From Dissophora ornata (lineage: Eukaryota; Mortierellomycota; Mortierellomycetes; Mortierellales; Mortierellaceae): DNA of 35,153 bases. Below the pieces are notes generated by a model. It was not told the origin of the DNA, ran no database searches, and saw nothing but the letters and a program-made list of their open reading frames with translations. Where the stretch lies: positions 1 through 35,153 of the forward strand of contig MU616874.1 of the NCBI GenBank assembly GCA_025201705.1, written 5' to 3'. A program made the position numbers and the translations under genes. Numbering within the stretch: the stretch's first letter is position 1; each line of letters opens with the position of its first letter. Positions 8,316 to 20,200 of this stretch are shown piece after piece.

Positions 8316-11273
8316 ATGGCCAGTGCAGCACGGCCGTTTTACCTGCTGATTACACTCTTCGCATTCTTCCAAATCCTCATCCATCTATGGCCCAAGCATC
8401 ACTCCCGATCGCCTTCACGCGGCCTCGCCTCGCATCTTTTCAGGCGGGATGATGGTCCTGTCGATGGAATGGATCTACAGGTACAGCCTCTCCTCCATTT
8501 CACAGCACTCAATAAGCGATAATCTCGTCATCAACCCTAACCTTACAGGAGCCGTCTCACCTCTCCTTTCTTGTCAACCAGTGCAAAAATGTATGGGATC
8601 ACAGCGACATGTGTGCGTACGTCGAAGAGTTCTGCGGCGACAACCCTGCAGGGTTGATCAACTATCTCCACTTTTACTTTTGCAGTCTGGGTTCACTGCA
8701 CGCATTCGCCCTCATTCTCATGGTAGGAAGTTTTTTCGGCGATGCTATTCCAAGGGTGTGCTGCAAGTGTGCCAGGATCCACGTTCTGAACGCCCAAATT
8801 GCTCTCGATTTTAGGTCATTTGGATGATCTTTCTCTTTGCTCTCGTTGGTGTGGCCGCCTCAGATTTTTTCTGTAAGCATTTCTTTTCCCCAATACTTTT
8901 ATCTCTGATGAACACCTCCCTGATTCTCTGATCATAATCGATGATGTCCGACTCCGGAAATAGGCCCTAATCTCAACACCATCGCCAAAAAGCTACGCTT
9001 GTCAGAGAGCATGGTAAGGGACACGGCATTGGATCGATCGAACATGAAACCGTGTTTTGATGATCGCATACTGACTGTACTCCTTCTGGGGCTTGTTGTA
9101 GACAGGAGTTACATTCCTTGCATTCGGCAACGGGTCTCCAGACATTTTCAGTACTTTCTCTGCCTTCAATGCTGGAAGTGGAACGCTAGCTGTCGGCGAA
9201 ATCGTCGGTAAGCGATAATTTTCTTTAGTGTTATCGGCACTACATTCAGACTTTACCCCCCTCTCACATGTATCGCCTCCTGCAGGTGCCGCTTCATTTA
9301 TCACATCTATCGTAGTCGGGTCTATGACGATCATCAAACCGTTCAAAGTGAGCCGTGCACCCTTCTTCCGCGACACTCTCTACCTAACAGGCTGCATCAT
9401 ATTCATGCTTTACATGGTTGTGACCAAAACGATTACGTTCGTCCAAAGTGTGCTTCTTATTGCCGTGTATGTGTCTTATGTCTCAATTGTCCTCTTTGCC
9501 GATTGGAGACGCAAGCGCGCCATCTCGCGGCAGGCGCTGGCAGCTTCCGGCTCTGATTCTACGACAGAGCGAGACGGTAGCAACAACCGCAACAGGAGCG
9601 AGAGCGACGACAGCAATTCAGTAAAACGCGACGAAGAGGCTGGCACTCCCACGGTTGCTCAAGAGCGCACAACAGCAACAACAACAGCTGAACCTGAGGA
9701 GGGCCACGATTATATTGCCTCTGAATTTGGAACTCAGATGGTAACCTTGCCCATGCGTCCTGTCCTGGATATTCACTCACCGTCGTCCAATCCTAGCTAC
9801 CATCCAAAGGCGCCTGCACGTCGATGTCCTGCCATCGTCATCGATACCACCAATTCCTCTGCAACTTTACTGAGCCACGACGCTACACGGGATAAGAAAC
9901 GTAACAGTGAATACTCTATCATCATCAGCAGGAGTAGCGATGAGAACAATCATTTGGGGCCGTCGCTGGACGATGACCCAAACCACGATCCAAGCTACCC
10001 GCAGCTTCAACAAGCTTTACTCCACCATTCCTTAATACTACCTGACAGACATGACCCGACCAACAAGCCTAAAAGCCCCATTTTTCTGGAACCTCCAGGC
10101 GGATCGTTTCAGAACAACATCCCGGCGGTTTCATACAGACGGCGGTTTGTGATTATATTTCGCGACTGGATCAAGCCAGTTTACTTTCCGACGCTATTGG
10201 GGTGGAATGAGAAGTCGTGGATCTTGAGGGTCCTTGCCGTGGGGTCGATTCCAATTGTGCTTTTGTTGACGCTGACGCTGCCAGTAGTAGACATTGCTGA
10301 GGACGACAAGGTAGCGGAGGATAGTGCTCGCCAGGTGCAACACGCTCAAGATCCGTTCCGATCGTCAGAAGATACAGCGAGCAGCGACCGGAGCAGGCAG
10401 GAAGGTCCGTACAATGGTTGGTGCCAGATTGCAACCATGATCCAGATGGTCATAGCACCTGTGTTTATGACGGCCGTCATCACAAGCGCCGCCGGAGAGA
10501 GCTACGTGGCGATCCTGATCGCGCTCGGTGTCGGCATCGTTCTGTCGGGGCTGATCTTTAATTTTAGTACCGAAGAAGAACCGCCTCGGTTCTACGAAGC
10601 ACTGGCGTTCTTTGGGTTCCTAGTGTCGATGGCTTGGATCTTTATTGTTGCCAATGAAGTCGTGGGTATTCTGCAGGCATTTGGCATGATTCTGGGAGTC
10701 AGTGACGCGATCTTGGGTTTGACCGTGTTTGCAATGGTGAGTTTGTGTGCGTGAACTGTTGTGATGGAGATGTTTTTTTTTCTAGGGCTAACGCCGCCTT
10801 TGTTTTCATCAACTGCTGATAGGGAAACAGCCTTGGAGATTTGGTTGCCAATATTACGATTGCCAAGATGGGCTTTCCCAGAATGGCGTTCTCGGCCTGC
10901 TTTGGCGGGCCTCTTCTGAGTAGGTGTACTTTTTTTTGCGATGTCTGATAATCATTGCATGGCATGACAAGGCTTTGTCTAACAGCGTCTTTTGCGTGTG
11001 TTTCTAGACATGCTGCTGGGAGTGGGGATATGTGGCACGTATGTGACCTTGAAAACAGGGGCGGATATCCCGCTACAGATCTCTCCCACGCTTCTGGTGT
11101 CGTCGGGAGGGGTGCTGGTGACGATGTTGGCTGGGATGGTGGTTGTGCCCCGGAGCGGGTATGTGCTGCGCCGGTGGTGGGGGTTCTTCCTGGTGGGAGT
11201 GTACGTGGTGTGCATGGTCACGAACGTGATCCTGGAGGTCAAGATGACGCCAACGACAACAGGGCCCCCATAG
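8316..11273 (+). CDS. NCLX/SLC8B1-type Na+(Li+)/Ca2+ (cation/proton-Ca2+) exchanger, 788 aa, eight exons
   Basis: Exons are 8316-8480, 8549-8722, 8815-8872, 8964-9013, 9102-9207, 9286-10736, 10823-10919 and 11008-11273; total 2367 nt, in frame. Seen: an N-terminal hydrophobic signal-anchor (about aa 6-24); a short Cys-containing luminal segment; the first alpha-repeat with GVTFLAFGNGSPDIFSTFSA (about aa 150-170); a membrane cluster; a long Ser/Asp/His-rich hydrophilic loop (about aa 280-530); a second membrane cluster; and the second alpha-repeat with GNSLGDLVANITIAKMGFP then MAFSACFGGPLLNMLLG (from about aa 669). The GNG(S/A)PD plus GNS(I/L)GD pair and AFSACFGG are typical of the NCKX6/NCLX branch of the Ca2+/cation antiporter superfamily, which includes yeast Ecm27. 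It moves Ca2+ against Na+, Li+ or H+ across an internal membrane; whether mitochondrial, ER or vacuolar cannot be told from sequence. Introns cut close to both alpha-repeats. Start: ATG 8316 follows a C/T-rich leader and opens a good signal-anchor. Confidence 0.93.
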
Positions 11274-11595
11274 TGGTTCTGGAGTGTGTAAATAAAGTTC
11301 AAACAACAGCAATCAAATAGAGATATTTACAACTGCAGCACCCACAGTGCCGTGCCTGGCACAGGACCTGCAGCCCAACGTTCCAACGGGTCGTTTATTT
11401 CCACCGCTGGCTGGGACCAGCTCCGCTCGCATCTCTTTCTTTCTTCCCCACCCTTCCTCCCCCTCCTCCTGCTGCTCATTGCATCCATTGCGCACAGCTG
11501 GAGCGCACCCCTCCTCGTCGTCGCATCTCTCTCACGATCGCCCTCTTGCCAGGACACACAGCAACCATATTTTCGGTGGCACAGACTCGTCAACG
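11274..11595 (+). promoter_or_regulatory. Short intergenic region: exchanger 3' end and PS synthase promoter
   Basis: About 320 nt hold the exchanger polyadenylation signal and, toward 11596, a C/T-rich leader (CTTTCTTTCTTCCCC and CTCCCCCTCCTCC). An open frame runs into the PS synthase start from 11347 but begins at GTG and its upstream part is pyrimidine-driven Ser/Pro sequence, so I start the gene at the ATG at 11596. Confidence 0.55.
11291..11296 (+). terminator. AATAAA polyadenylation signal of the exchanger gene
   Basis: AATAAA occurs 17 nt after the exchanger TAG (11271-11273), in the expected place for 3' end formation. Confidence 0.6.
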
Positions 11596-13859
11596 ATGGC
11601 CAACAACGACGGCAAACCCAAATCCCGTCTGCAGGATGGAGAGATCGCCCATCGCTCGATCCTGAAGACAGCACAGCTCACGACCAGCGAGTCATCGCTC
11701 TTGTTTGCATCAGACGCATCCGCCCCCGAGGACAAGCCGGAGTGGTTCACAGACGACACCTCTGTCCAGTTCCAAAAGACCTCAGCAGAGCAGGATCCTG
11801 CTCTTGGCTTTTTCTGTAAGACAGCTGTCCTTCGTTGCCTTGTATTGCGTCTACCCCACACAAAACAAATCGGTTCCGGCCCAACGCTGTTGCAGATAAG
11901 CGCTGGCAGGCAGATGGGCATACGAGGCAGGGGGCTGGGATCGTAACGGTCAACAGACAGAGGATGCTGGAGGAGCGTGTTACTCACCCCTGGATACATA
12001 ATCTTTGGTTCTTCTACAGACACCCCAAGGACCCTAACAATCCTCGGAGCCATGCTCCTTGGTCTCGTCTATGTGGCCATGACTCCCGACATCGACGACA
12101 CCAGTGCAAACGTGAAGCTGTAAGTGCCCTGAACAGTGATCGCCCTTTCAGAATCAGCAGCAATCCGGCTCTGACACATGTCTCAACCCCTGCAATAGTG
12201 GACTGATGGCTGCAATCGGATCGTTCTGTGTATTTGGCATGCTCCAGTTCCGGGACAGTCTGCTGCTGAGACCCCACCCCGCACTCTGGCGGGTTGTCTT
12301 GTCGCTGGGCATCGTCTACCAGCTCTTCCTTGTCTTCCTGCTCTTCCAGGTATGACTTTGCGCTTGTTTTCTTTGTTATGATCTGACCGTCATCTGTCAC
12401 ACTCGACGCTTGGAAACTCTAACATCGTTTGCCTCTCTCTCTCTCTCTATGGTGCGGCGTCATCCTTTGTTTGTTGCACCTTTGATCTCTCTCTTTCGAC
12501 TTTTCGATGCTACATCCCCTCACTAGAACAAACACGATGCCAGGCTATTCTTCAAATATCTCGATCCTTCTCTAGGAGTGCCATTGCCCGAAAAGTCGTA
12601 TGGTGACTCCTGTGAGCTGACTTGGGATAACTTCGTGGTAAGTTCAGGGTCTTCATTGGCTCATTTTTGTTTTCAGATAATTTTCCTTGTGGTCATATGT
12701 TACCAGTGCTCTAAAGCTACGATAGAAAGATGAACACAACGATGCACGTTCTGACGTTCTGGAGTTCTCGTTGGATAGAGCCAAGTATTTGATGAGTTCG
12801 TGCTGGCCCATGCGATCGGCTGGTTCTGCAAGGCTTTGATCTTGCGCGACTATACCTTCTGTTGGATCTTGTCGGTGATGTTCGAGGTCATGGAGTACTC
12901 GCTCTCACATCAGCTCAACAACTTTGACGAGTGCTGGTGGGATCACGTACGTGGCATCAGTCTGGTTGTTTCTTGCATTGTCATTTCGCTCTCTGGCCTA
13001 ACGCAAAAGAAGTACTAACAAGACTCCCCGTATTCGTGTACCCTAGTGGATCTTGGATGTCTTGGTGTGCAACTGGCTGGGCATGTACATTGGTGTCAAG
13101 ACATGCGAATACTTTGAGATGAAGCAGTACTCATGGCAAGGGCTGGCACAGATCCCGACACTCAAGGGGAAGGTGAAGAGAACGATGGCTCAGTTCACGC
13201 CAAAGTCGTGGACCAAGTTCGAGTGGGACTCCACGAAAAGCTTCAAGAGTTACTGCACCGTCATCTTTCTCCTTACTATGGTACGTGGACTCTGTCCTTC
13301 CTCCCTTTGTCGTTTAGGCACCATGCTTTTGCTTTCCTAACACTGCGTATTTTTGTTTTTCCGGGAATAGTTTTTGATTTGCGAACTGAACGCATTTTAT
13401 CTGAAGTCGCTACTTTGGCTGCCGCCCGCACATCCAATCAACGTACTCCGCATCTTTTCTTATTTCATGTTTGGAATTCCCGGAGTGCGTGAAGCATACC
13501 AATACTTTTATGACAGGTAAGACTTCCGGGGTGACAAGAAGCTACAATACCTTGGCCTGAGAATCGATATGAATCGTGAACTAAATGCTTGCTCTATTTG
13601 AATATGAAATAGGAATTGCAAACGAATCGGACCACAGGCATGGCTGTTGATCGGCAGCATTGCGACCGAGGTGCTGATCGTGTTCAAGTTTGGGCAAGGC
13701 GAGTTCCCGAACCCAGCGCCTCCAGCGGTGATCTACTTCTGGTGCGTGTTCTTGACACTGTTGACGGTGTACCCCATCTACCAGTTCTACTTGCTGCCCA
13801 GATTCTTCCAGAGCAGCCCCTCAAAGGACATGAGCAAAGTGAAGGCAAAGCTGCAGTAA
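11596..13859 (+). CDS. Base-exchange phosphatidylserine synthase (PSS1/PSS2 type), 458 aa, eight exons
   Basis: Exons are 11596-11815, 12020-12119, 12199-12349, 12527-12637, 12779-12946, 13047-13280, 13371-13516 and 13613-13859; total 1377 nt, in frame. Seen: a soluble N-terminus of about 70 aa, then FFYTPRTLTILGAMLL as the first membrane segment, several further hydrophobic segments, and the family core EYSLSHQLNNFDECWWDHW followed by ILDVLVCNWLGMYIG, then KRTMAQFTPKSW and NCKRIGPQAWL. The length is close to human PSS1 (473 aa). Family knowledge: PSS1/PSS2 exchange the head group of phosphatidylcholine or phosphatidylethanolamine for L-serine in the ER membrane, needing Ca2+ and no CDP-diacylglycerol. 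The acidic HxxxNFxECWWDHW core is the active-site region. This differs from the Cho1/Pss1 CDP-alcohol enzyme used by yeasts. PSS1 versus PSS2 preference cannot be decided by eye. Confidence 0.95.
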
Positions 13860-14242
13860 CTAAATACCAGCGAATGTAGAATAGACAAAAAGCTATAGAA
13901 TGTCTCAAAAAACAGAAGGCAGTCTCAAAAAANNNNNNNNNNAAAAAAAAAAAAGAAAAAAAAAAAGAACACCGCTGGAGGCGTTCGGTTGTTTTGCACA
14001 CATCCCACACCCCTGTTCTCCTTTCTGCTGTCACTTTCCCTTGGTTTGCTTCTGCCTCGTTTCTCGACCGGAAGATAGAAGGAACAAAGCAGCAGGAGAA
14101 ACGACTTGACATTCAACTCCTCATCACCGCTCACTTGCATCTCAGTTCTCACTTCATTTTTTTTGTTATCATTATCACACTTTTGCATTTCCACACCGTA
14201 TTGTATCACTCCTTTTACTATTCTTGTTTTTTTTTGTTCAGC
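13860..14242 (+). promoter_or_regulatory. Intergenic region: PS synthase 3' end, assembly gap and midasin promoter
   Basis: About 380 nt. The first part is A-rich and contains a 10-N gap inside poly(A). From about 13985 it becomes C/T-rich (CTCCTTTCTGCTGTC), then T-rich up to the midasin ATG, as expected of a leader. No AATAAA is seen after the PS synthase stop. No gene was recognised. Confidence 0.5.
13933..13942. other. Assembly gap (10 N) inside a poly(A) tract
   Basis: Ten N flanked on the left by AAAAAA and on the right by runs of A broken by single G. The true length is unknown; contigs were probably joined across a homopolymer here. Confidence 0.98.
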
Positions 14243-17200
14243 ATGGCATCGACTATTCACAACCCACTCAGCATGGACCTGACGTCCGCAACGACAACCC
14301 TCCTCGAGTTCCTTGATACCCAGACTCAGGCCCACATCACCACTACTACCTCCCCAGCAACCACTACTACCTCAATTACAAATGAACGATTTTTGACACC
14401 AGCTCAGCGTCAAGCCCTCAATGTCTTTGCGGATACTTCCTTGCCTCTACTTTCCCGCGTTGAGACGCAGCAGTGCTTGAACATTATCTCGCAGTTGCTC
14501 AAGAACGAGGATCTGTCGATCAAGATCGTAGAGCTTTATAGACCCATTGTGCTTGATCTGGTGGCTCGATGGCTTGCAGTCGACTCTTCCTCCGCCTCGG
14601 GTTCTTCGTCGCCTGTGATCGGGGGTACGAATGGGGACGGAGATTTCAATGGAAGGGGTCCTCAGCAGCAAAAGGATCTGGAGAGCATGGCACGCGCATT
14701 TGCGTTGATTTTGCCAATTGTGCCTCAGGTCAAGAGGTATGAGTTGTCTTTATAGCCGATGTCGAGGGTGTGGAAGAAAATGGCTCTGGTTTCTTTTTGT
14801 CATGAGTCGAGAGCATGGTGGACTGTGGATACTGATCGGCATTGGCTTTTAATTTTTTTTCTTCTTTCGGTTATAGCCTTGCTGTCAGACTCTTTTCACA
14901 CTATCCGTCGCCATTGGAATGGCTCAACACACTCACAGAAAAGGATCTCCGATCTCCCACAGTGGTAAATAAAAAACATAGCCGACCCGAGAGACTATTA
15001 CATCGATCTGATCCGTGCAATTTGGTCAAACGGAGTGAAATTAACAACAGAAACTGAACGCCCTATCTTTTTGTGTTTTGTCTTTGCATCAATGTTAGGA
15101 TGTGACGAGAAGAGCGCAGGACACGTTGATGACATGTTTCCGCTTGTTGAACTTTTCGCAGTCGACATTCGCCACACTCTGGGACTGGACTCCGATCTAT
15201 AATTTGCTGCTGTTGAACGACGATCCGTTAAAGTACCTTGCGATCCGATGCCTGGCTATTGTGCTCGATATCAGGGATGATCAGATCGGGAAGGCACTCA
15301 AGGCGCATTTGGAGAACAACGGAATCAATAATAATACTAGCAATGGGAAGGATGTTGCAGATGTGTGCTGGATTGCAGGATCGCAGAAGTATCGCGCTGA
15401 TTTGTTGACGTAAGTGAACGCGGTGTACACATTAGGATCTTGCAGTGTTCATCGGCGGAAGTTGTTTTTTCTAATCCCCTGACCCTACTTTCGTTGTTAC
15501 TGCCCCTGCTGTACTAGCCTGATGGAGCAGGATCGCATTTCGGCTGCTCAGCTTGCACTCTTCAAAAACCCAGCAATAGCATCATCATTGGAAGGCATCA
15601 ATTACAGACAGATCACAGCCGAGGACCTCTCGCCATTGACAGTCAATCTTTGCGGAGTGCTCCTGGCACGTTCCAGTAATTCCCACCACCATCAAGACCA
15701 TTCATCATCATCTTCTTCATCGACGGAGCATAAACTGGTCCTGACAGAAACTACAAAACACAACCTGAACTCCATCGGACTTGCGCTGTCGATTGGCGCC
15801 CCCGTCTTGCTGGAAGGTGTCACTGGTGCAGGAAAGACGGCGCTTGTGGAAGAAGTCGCTAAAGTCACTGGCCGCAACGGTACATTTTCTTGTCTTCATC
15901 AACAATGGATTCAATGCCATCAAAATATATATAAGAAAAAAACAACAACTAACGGTTCAATATACTCCCTTGCCTATATTTATATTAGACCTCGTCAAGA
16001 TCCATCTGGGCGATCAGACAGACTCAAAGGTGCTTCTCGGAACCTACGTCTCCACATCCAAGCCCGGATCTTTCAAATGGCAAGCTGGTGTCCTCACCAC
16101 GGCCGTCCGTGACGGCAAATGGCTCTTGATCGAAGATATCGATCTGGCTCCCATGGAGGTTCTCTCCGTCCTTCTTCCCCTTCTCGAGTCCCGAACACTC
16201 TTTATCCCCAGCCGTGGCGAAAAAATCCCCGCCCACGAAGGCTTCCAACTCTTTGCCACAAAGTCCATGATCCCTTCACGATCCGGCGGTCGCATGATGG
16301 CCCGTAACGTTAGCGGGACCGACGGAAGTATCGGCAGTAACCTCTGGACACGCGTTCAGGTCAACTCACTTTCTCATCAGGAGCTCTCTTTGATTATTCA
16401 CGAGAGGTTCTCGGATCTTGGGGATCAGGTTCTACCAAATCTGATTATGAGTGTCTTTGAGAGCATCTCTGCCACATTTGCCTCACCCGAGTTCTCGTCA
16501 TCGCAGTCCATGGTCTCTCGTGTGATCTCCCCTCGCGATCTGATGAAGTGGTGCACGCGTATCGATACGTTGATCAAGGCAAAAGGAGGATACCAGGCGC
16601 TCGGCAACTTGATCAGTACCAAGAGAGGTATTGATCAAACTATTCTGCAGGATCTGTTCTCGGAGGCCGTGGATTGTTTCTGTTCCATGATCGCAGAATA
16701 CGATGTCTGGGAGAGAGTCCTCATTCGGTTAGGCGCTGCGTTAGGGATCCCAGAGCAGATGATCCGACACTATATTAATGCATACACACCCGACTTGGAC
16801 GACAGGGACCCGAACGTTGTGACGATTGGACGTGTGGCGCTGCCGATTCTAAGCCCGGAGCACGGAGGCGCTGCCAGGAGAAAGGGCAGGAGATCTGATT
16901 TCGCCAAGACAGCGCATGCGGCGAAACTGATGGAGCGAATCGCGGTCTCGGTGCATTTGAACGAACCTGTCCTGTTAGTCGGAGAGACTGGAACCGGAAA
17001 GACAACGGTGGTACAGCATCTGGCCAGTCTTTTGAACCACAACCTCACAGTCATCAATTTGTCGCAGCAGTCGGATTCTTCGGATCTGTTGGGAGGATTC
17101 AAGCCTGTGGATGTGAAGGTGTTGGCGGTGCCATTGAAAAACATGTTTGACGATCTATTCTCGAGGACGTTTTCGAGGAAGAAGAACCAGCAATTCATCA

Positions 17201-20200
17201 ATCTGGTCGACAAGCTGTATGTCCAAAGCAAATGGGAGGCATTGATCAAGACCTGGTCACAGTCGATTCAGATGGCAGAGAGCAAACTGGATACGGGCAA
17301 ACAGTCTTCTTCAACACAGGGAAGTGAAGCAGGATCATCCAAGAAGATCTCTCCAGCGTTGAAGCGAGATTGGCAAACATTCGCAGATCAGTTAGCAACA
17401 CTCAAGGAGACCTACTCTGCCTCATCCGCCAAGTTCGTGTTCTCGTTCTTGGAGGGAGCGCTCGTCAAGGCCGTGCGTCGGGGCGATTGGATCCTGCTGG
17501 ATGAAATCAATTTGGCCACCACAGAGACTCTGGAATGTTTGAGCGGGTTGCTTCAGGATGAGAATGGCAGTATCCTCTTGGCAGAGCGCGGCGATTCAGA
17601 GCCGGTTATGCGTCACAAGAACTTCAGAGTATTCGCCTGCATGAACCCTGCAACAGATGTAGGCAAGAAGGACCTCCCGCCAGGTCTTCGTAACCGATTT
17701 ACCGAGTTTTACGTTCACCCACCAGATGCAAGACGCGAGGATCTTTTGGAGATTATCAGGAAGTACCTCGAGACCTCGGCTGTGGGCGATAACCGGGCTA
17801 TTGCCGATATTGCCGACTTTTATCTGGCAGTGAAGGCGTTGAGTAACGCGCACAAACTGGCAGATGGTGCGAACCAGAGACCGCATTTCTCGATGAGAAC
17901 ACTAACAAGAGCGCTGCAGTTCGTGCGTGAGATCGTTACGACCTATGGACTGCGTCGGTCCATGTACGAGGCTTTCAACATGACTTTCTTGACCCAGCTG
18001 AGCAAAGATAGTGAAAAGATCGTTCAGGCCCTGGTCGTGAAGCATCTCTTGAATGGCGTCAAGAACCCCCGCCAGGTCATCTCACAGATCCCGCGCAAGC
18101 CTGAGACGAGCGACGGCAAGGAGATGATCCAGTTTGGTCATTTCTGGCTCCAGTGCGGCACTCACCCGATACAAGAGGACACACAGTACATTCTCACGGA
18201 TTCTGTGAATGTTAAGCTCAACAATCTCTCGCGTGTGGTCATGACTCGTCGTTTCCCTATCCTGATCCAGGGTCCCACGTCTGCAGGAAAGACATCTATA
18301 ATCGAGTACCTGGCCAACCGACTCGGCCACAAGTTTGTGCGAATCAACAACCATGAGCACACAGATCTGCAAGAGTATATCGGGACCTACATCTCTAACT
18401 CTGATGGCCAGCTTGTCTTCCAAGAGGGTGTCCTGGTTGAGGCCCTCAAGAACGGCTACTGGATCGTGTTGGATGAGTTGAACTTGGCTCCAAGTGACGT
18501 CCTCGAGGCCCTGAACCGACTTTTGGACGATAACAGAGAGTTGGTGATCCCGGAGACAGGCGAAGTAGTGAAGCCTCATCCAGATTTCATGCTCTTTGCG
18601 ACTCAGAACCCTGCAGGGTTTTATGGAGGACGCAAGCAGCTCTCGCGTGCCTTCCGGAACCGTTTCTTGGAACTCTTCTTTGATGACATCCCCGAGAGCG
18701 AGTTGGAGGAGATTCTCTCGAAGCGTTGTACGATGGCCCCCAGTTACTGTGAGCGACTGGTGAAGGTTTACAAGCTGTTGATGGCGCGTCGTCAGACCAC
18801 GCGACTGTTTGAGCAAGGGCATGGATTTATTACGCTCCGTGACCTGTTCAGATGGGCGGGACGCGGTGCAAGCAGCTATGAAGAGTTGGCAATGGACGGA
18901 TACATGATCCTAGCAGAGCGTTGTCGTAAGGACGAGGAGCGCGCTGTGGTCAAGGAAGTTTTGGAAGAGGTCATGAGGAAAACCATTGACCTCGAGACAA
19001 TGTACCAGTCCAAAGAAGTTCTCGATTACATTGCACGATTCCAAGGCGGTATCGAAAACGTTGTTTGGACAAAGGCCATGAAGCGTCTCTTCACACTCGT
19101 GAGTCGCTGTCTCGAGAACAACGAGCCGGTATTGCTTGTCGGTGAGACCGGATGCGGAAAGACGACGGTCTGTCAGATGCTTTCTGAATACCTCGGTCGT
19201 GAGCTTGTCATTGTCAACTGTCACCAGAACACCGAAACGGCAGATCTGCTTGGAGGACAAAGGCCTGTTCGTAACAACCAAGGATTGGTCGCGTCGGCCA
19301 AAGTTGAGCTCGCGAGCTTTATCACTAAGTTCGGTGGCGAAATCACTTTTGTTGCGGACGAGGCTGATCTGGACGCGATTGTCACGGCTTTTGAGAACTT
19401 TGTCAAGTCGAACCAACTCGAGTCCAAGACACTCGATGACGGTATCGAGCTCAAGACCGTCATCGCAGAGCTCCGTCGCATGTATCGCCAAGCAACGACA
19501 CTCTTTGAATGGCACGACGGTCCTTTGGTCCAGTCAATGAAAGAGGGTCATTTGTTCTTGCTGGATGAAATTTCTCTTGCGGACGACTCTGTCCTGGAGC
19601 GTCTCAACAGTGTTCTCGAGCCCCAGCGTCTTCTCGTACTCGCAGAGAAAGGAGGCAAGTCTGTCGAGGTCATGAACGGTGTCCCCAACTTCCAGTTCCT
19701 AGCCACCATGAATCCCGGAGGTGACTATGGAAAGAAGGAGCTCTCACCTGCCCTTCGTAACCGTTTCACAGAGATCTGGGTTCCAGCTGTCACAGATCAC
19801 GATGATTTGGTCGAGATTATCCAGGACCAGATCAAGTACAAGGCCGAGATGAACGGATTCGCGGAGAGGATCCTGGACTTTGTGGCCTGGTTCACTCATG
19901 AGCTGGGCAAGAGCCGTGTAGTGATCAGTTTGAGAGATATCCTGGCATGGGTCCGGTTCATGAATGCGCTTATGGATAAGGCCCAATTGACTGCCGAGGA
20001 GGCATTTGTCCATGGAGGAAGTTTGGTCTTGCTGGACGGTCTTGGATCCAACGCTTCTGCTGGAGGTGCGTCGCTGACTGGAGCTTTGTTGAAGGAGTTC
20101 CGAATTCGCTGTCTTGTCGAGCTGAGCCGGAATGAGGAAATCCTGCGTCTGGGCGAAGCTGCCGCCTTTGCGGAGGGCACCGGTGTAGTCAAGAGTGAAG

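Noticed and set aside
11347..11595. N-terminal extension of the PS synthase by 83 codons.
   Set aside because: It starts at GTG, overlaps a pyrimidine-rich leader and gives Ser/Pro-rich sequence unlike the family; ATG 11596 gives a normal length.
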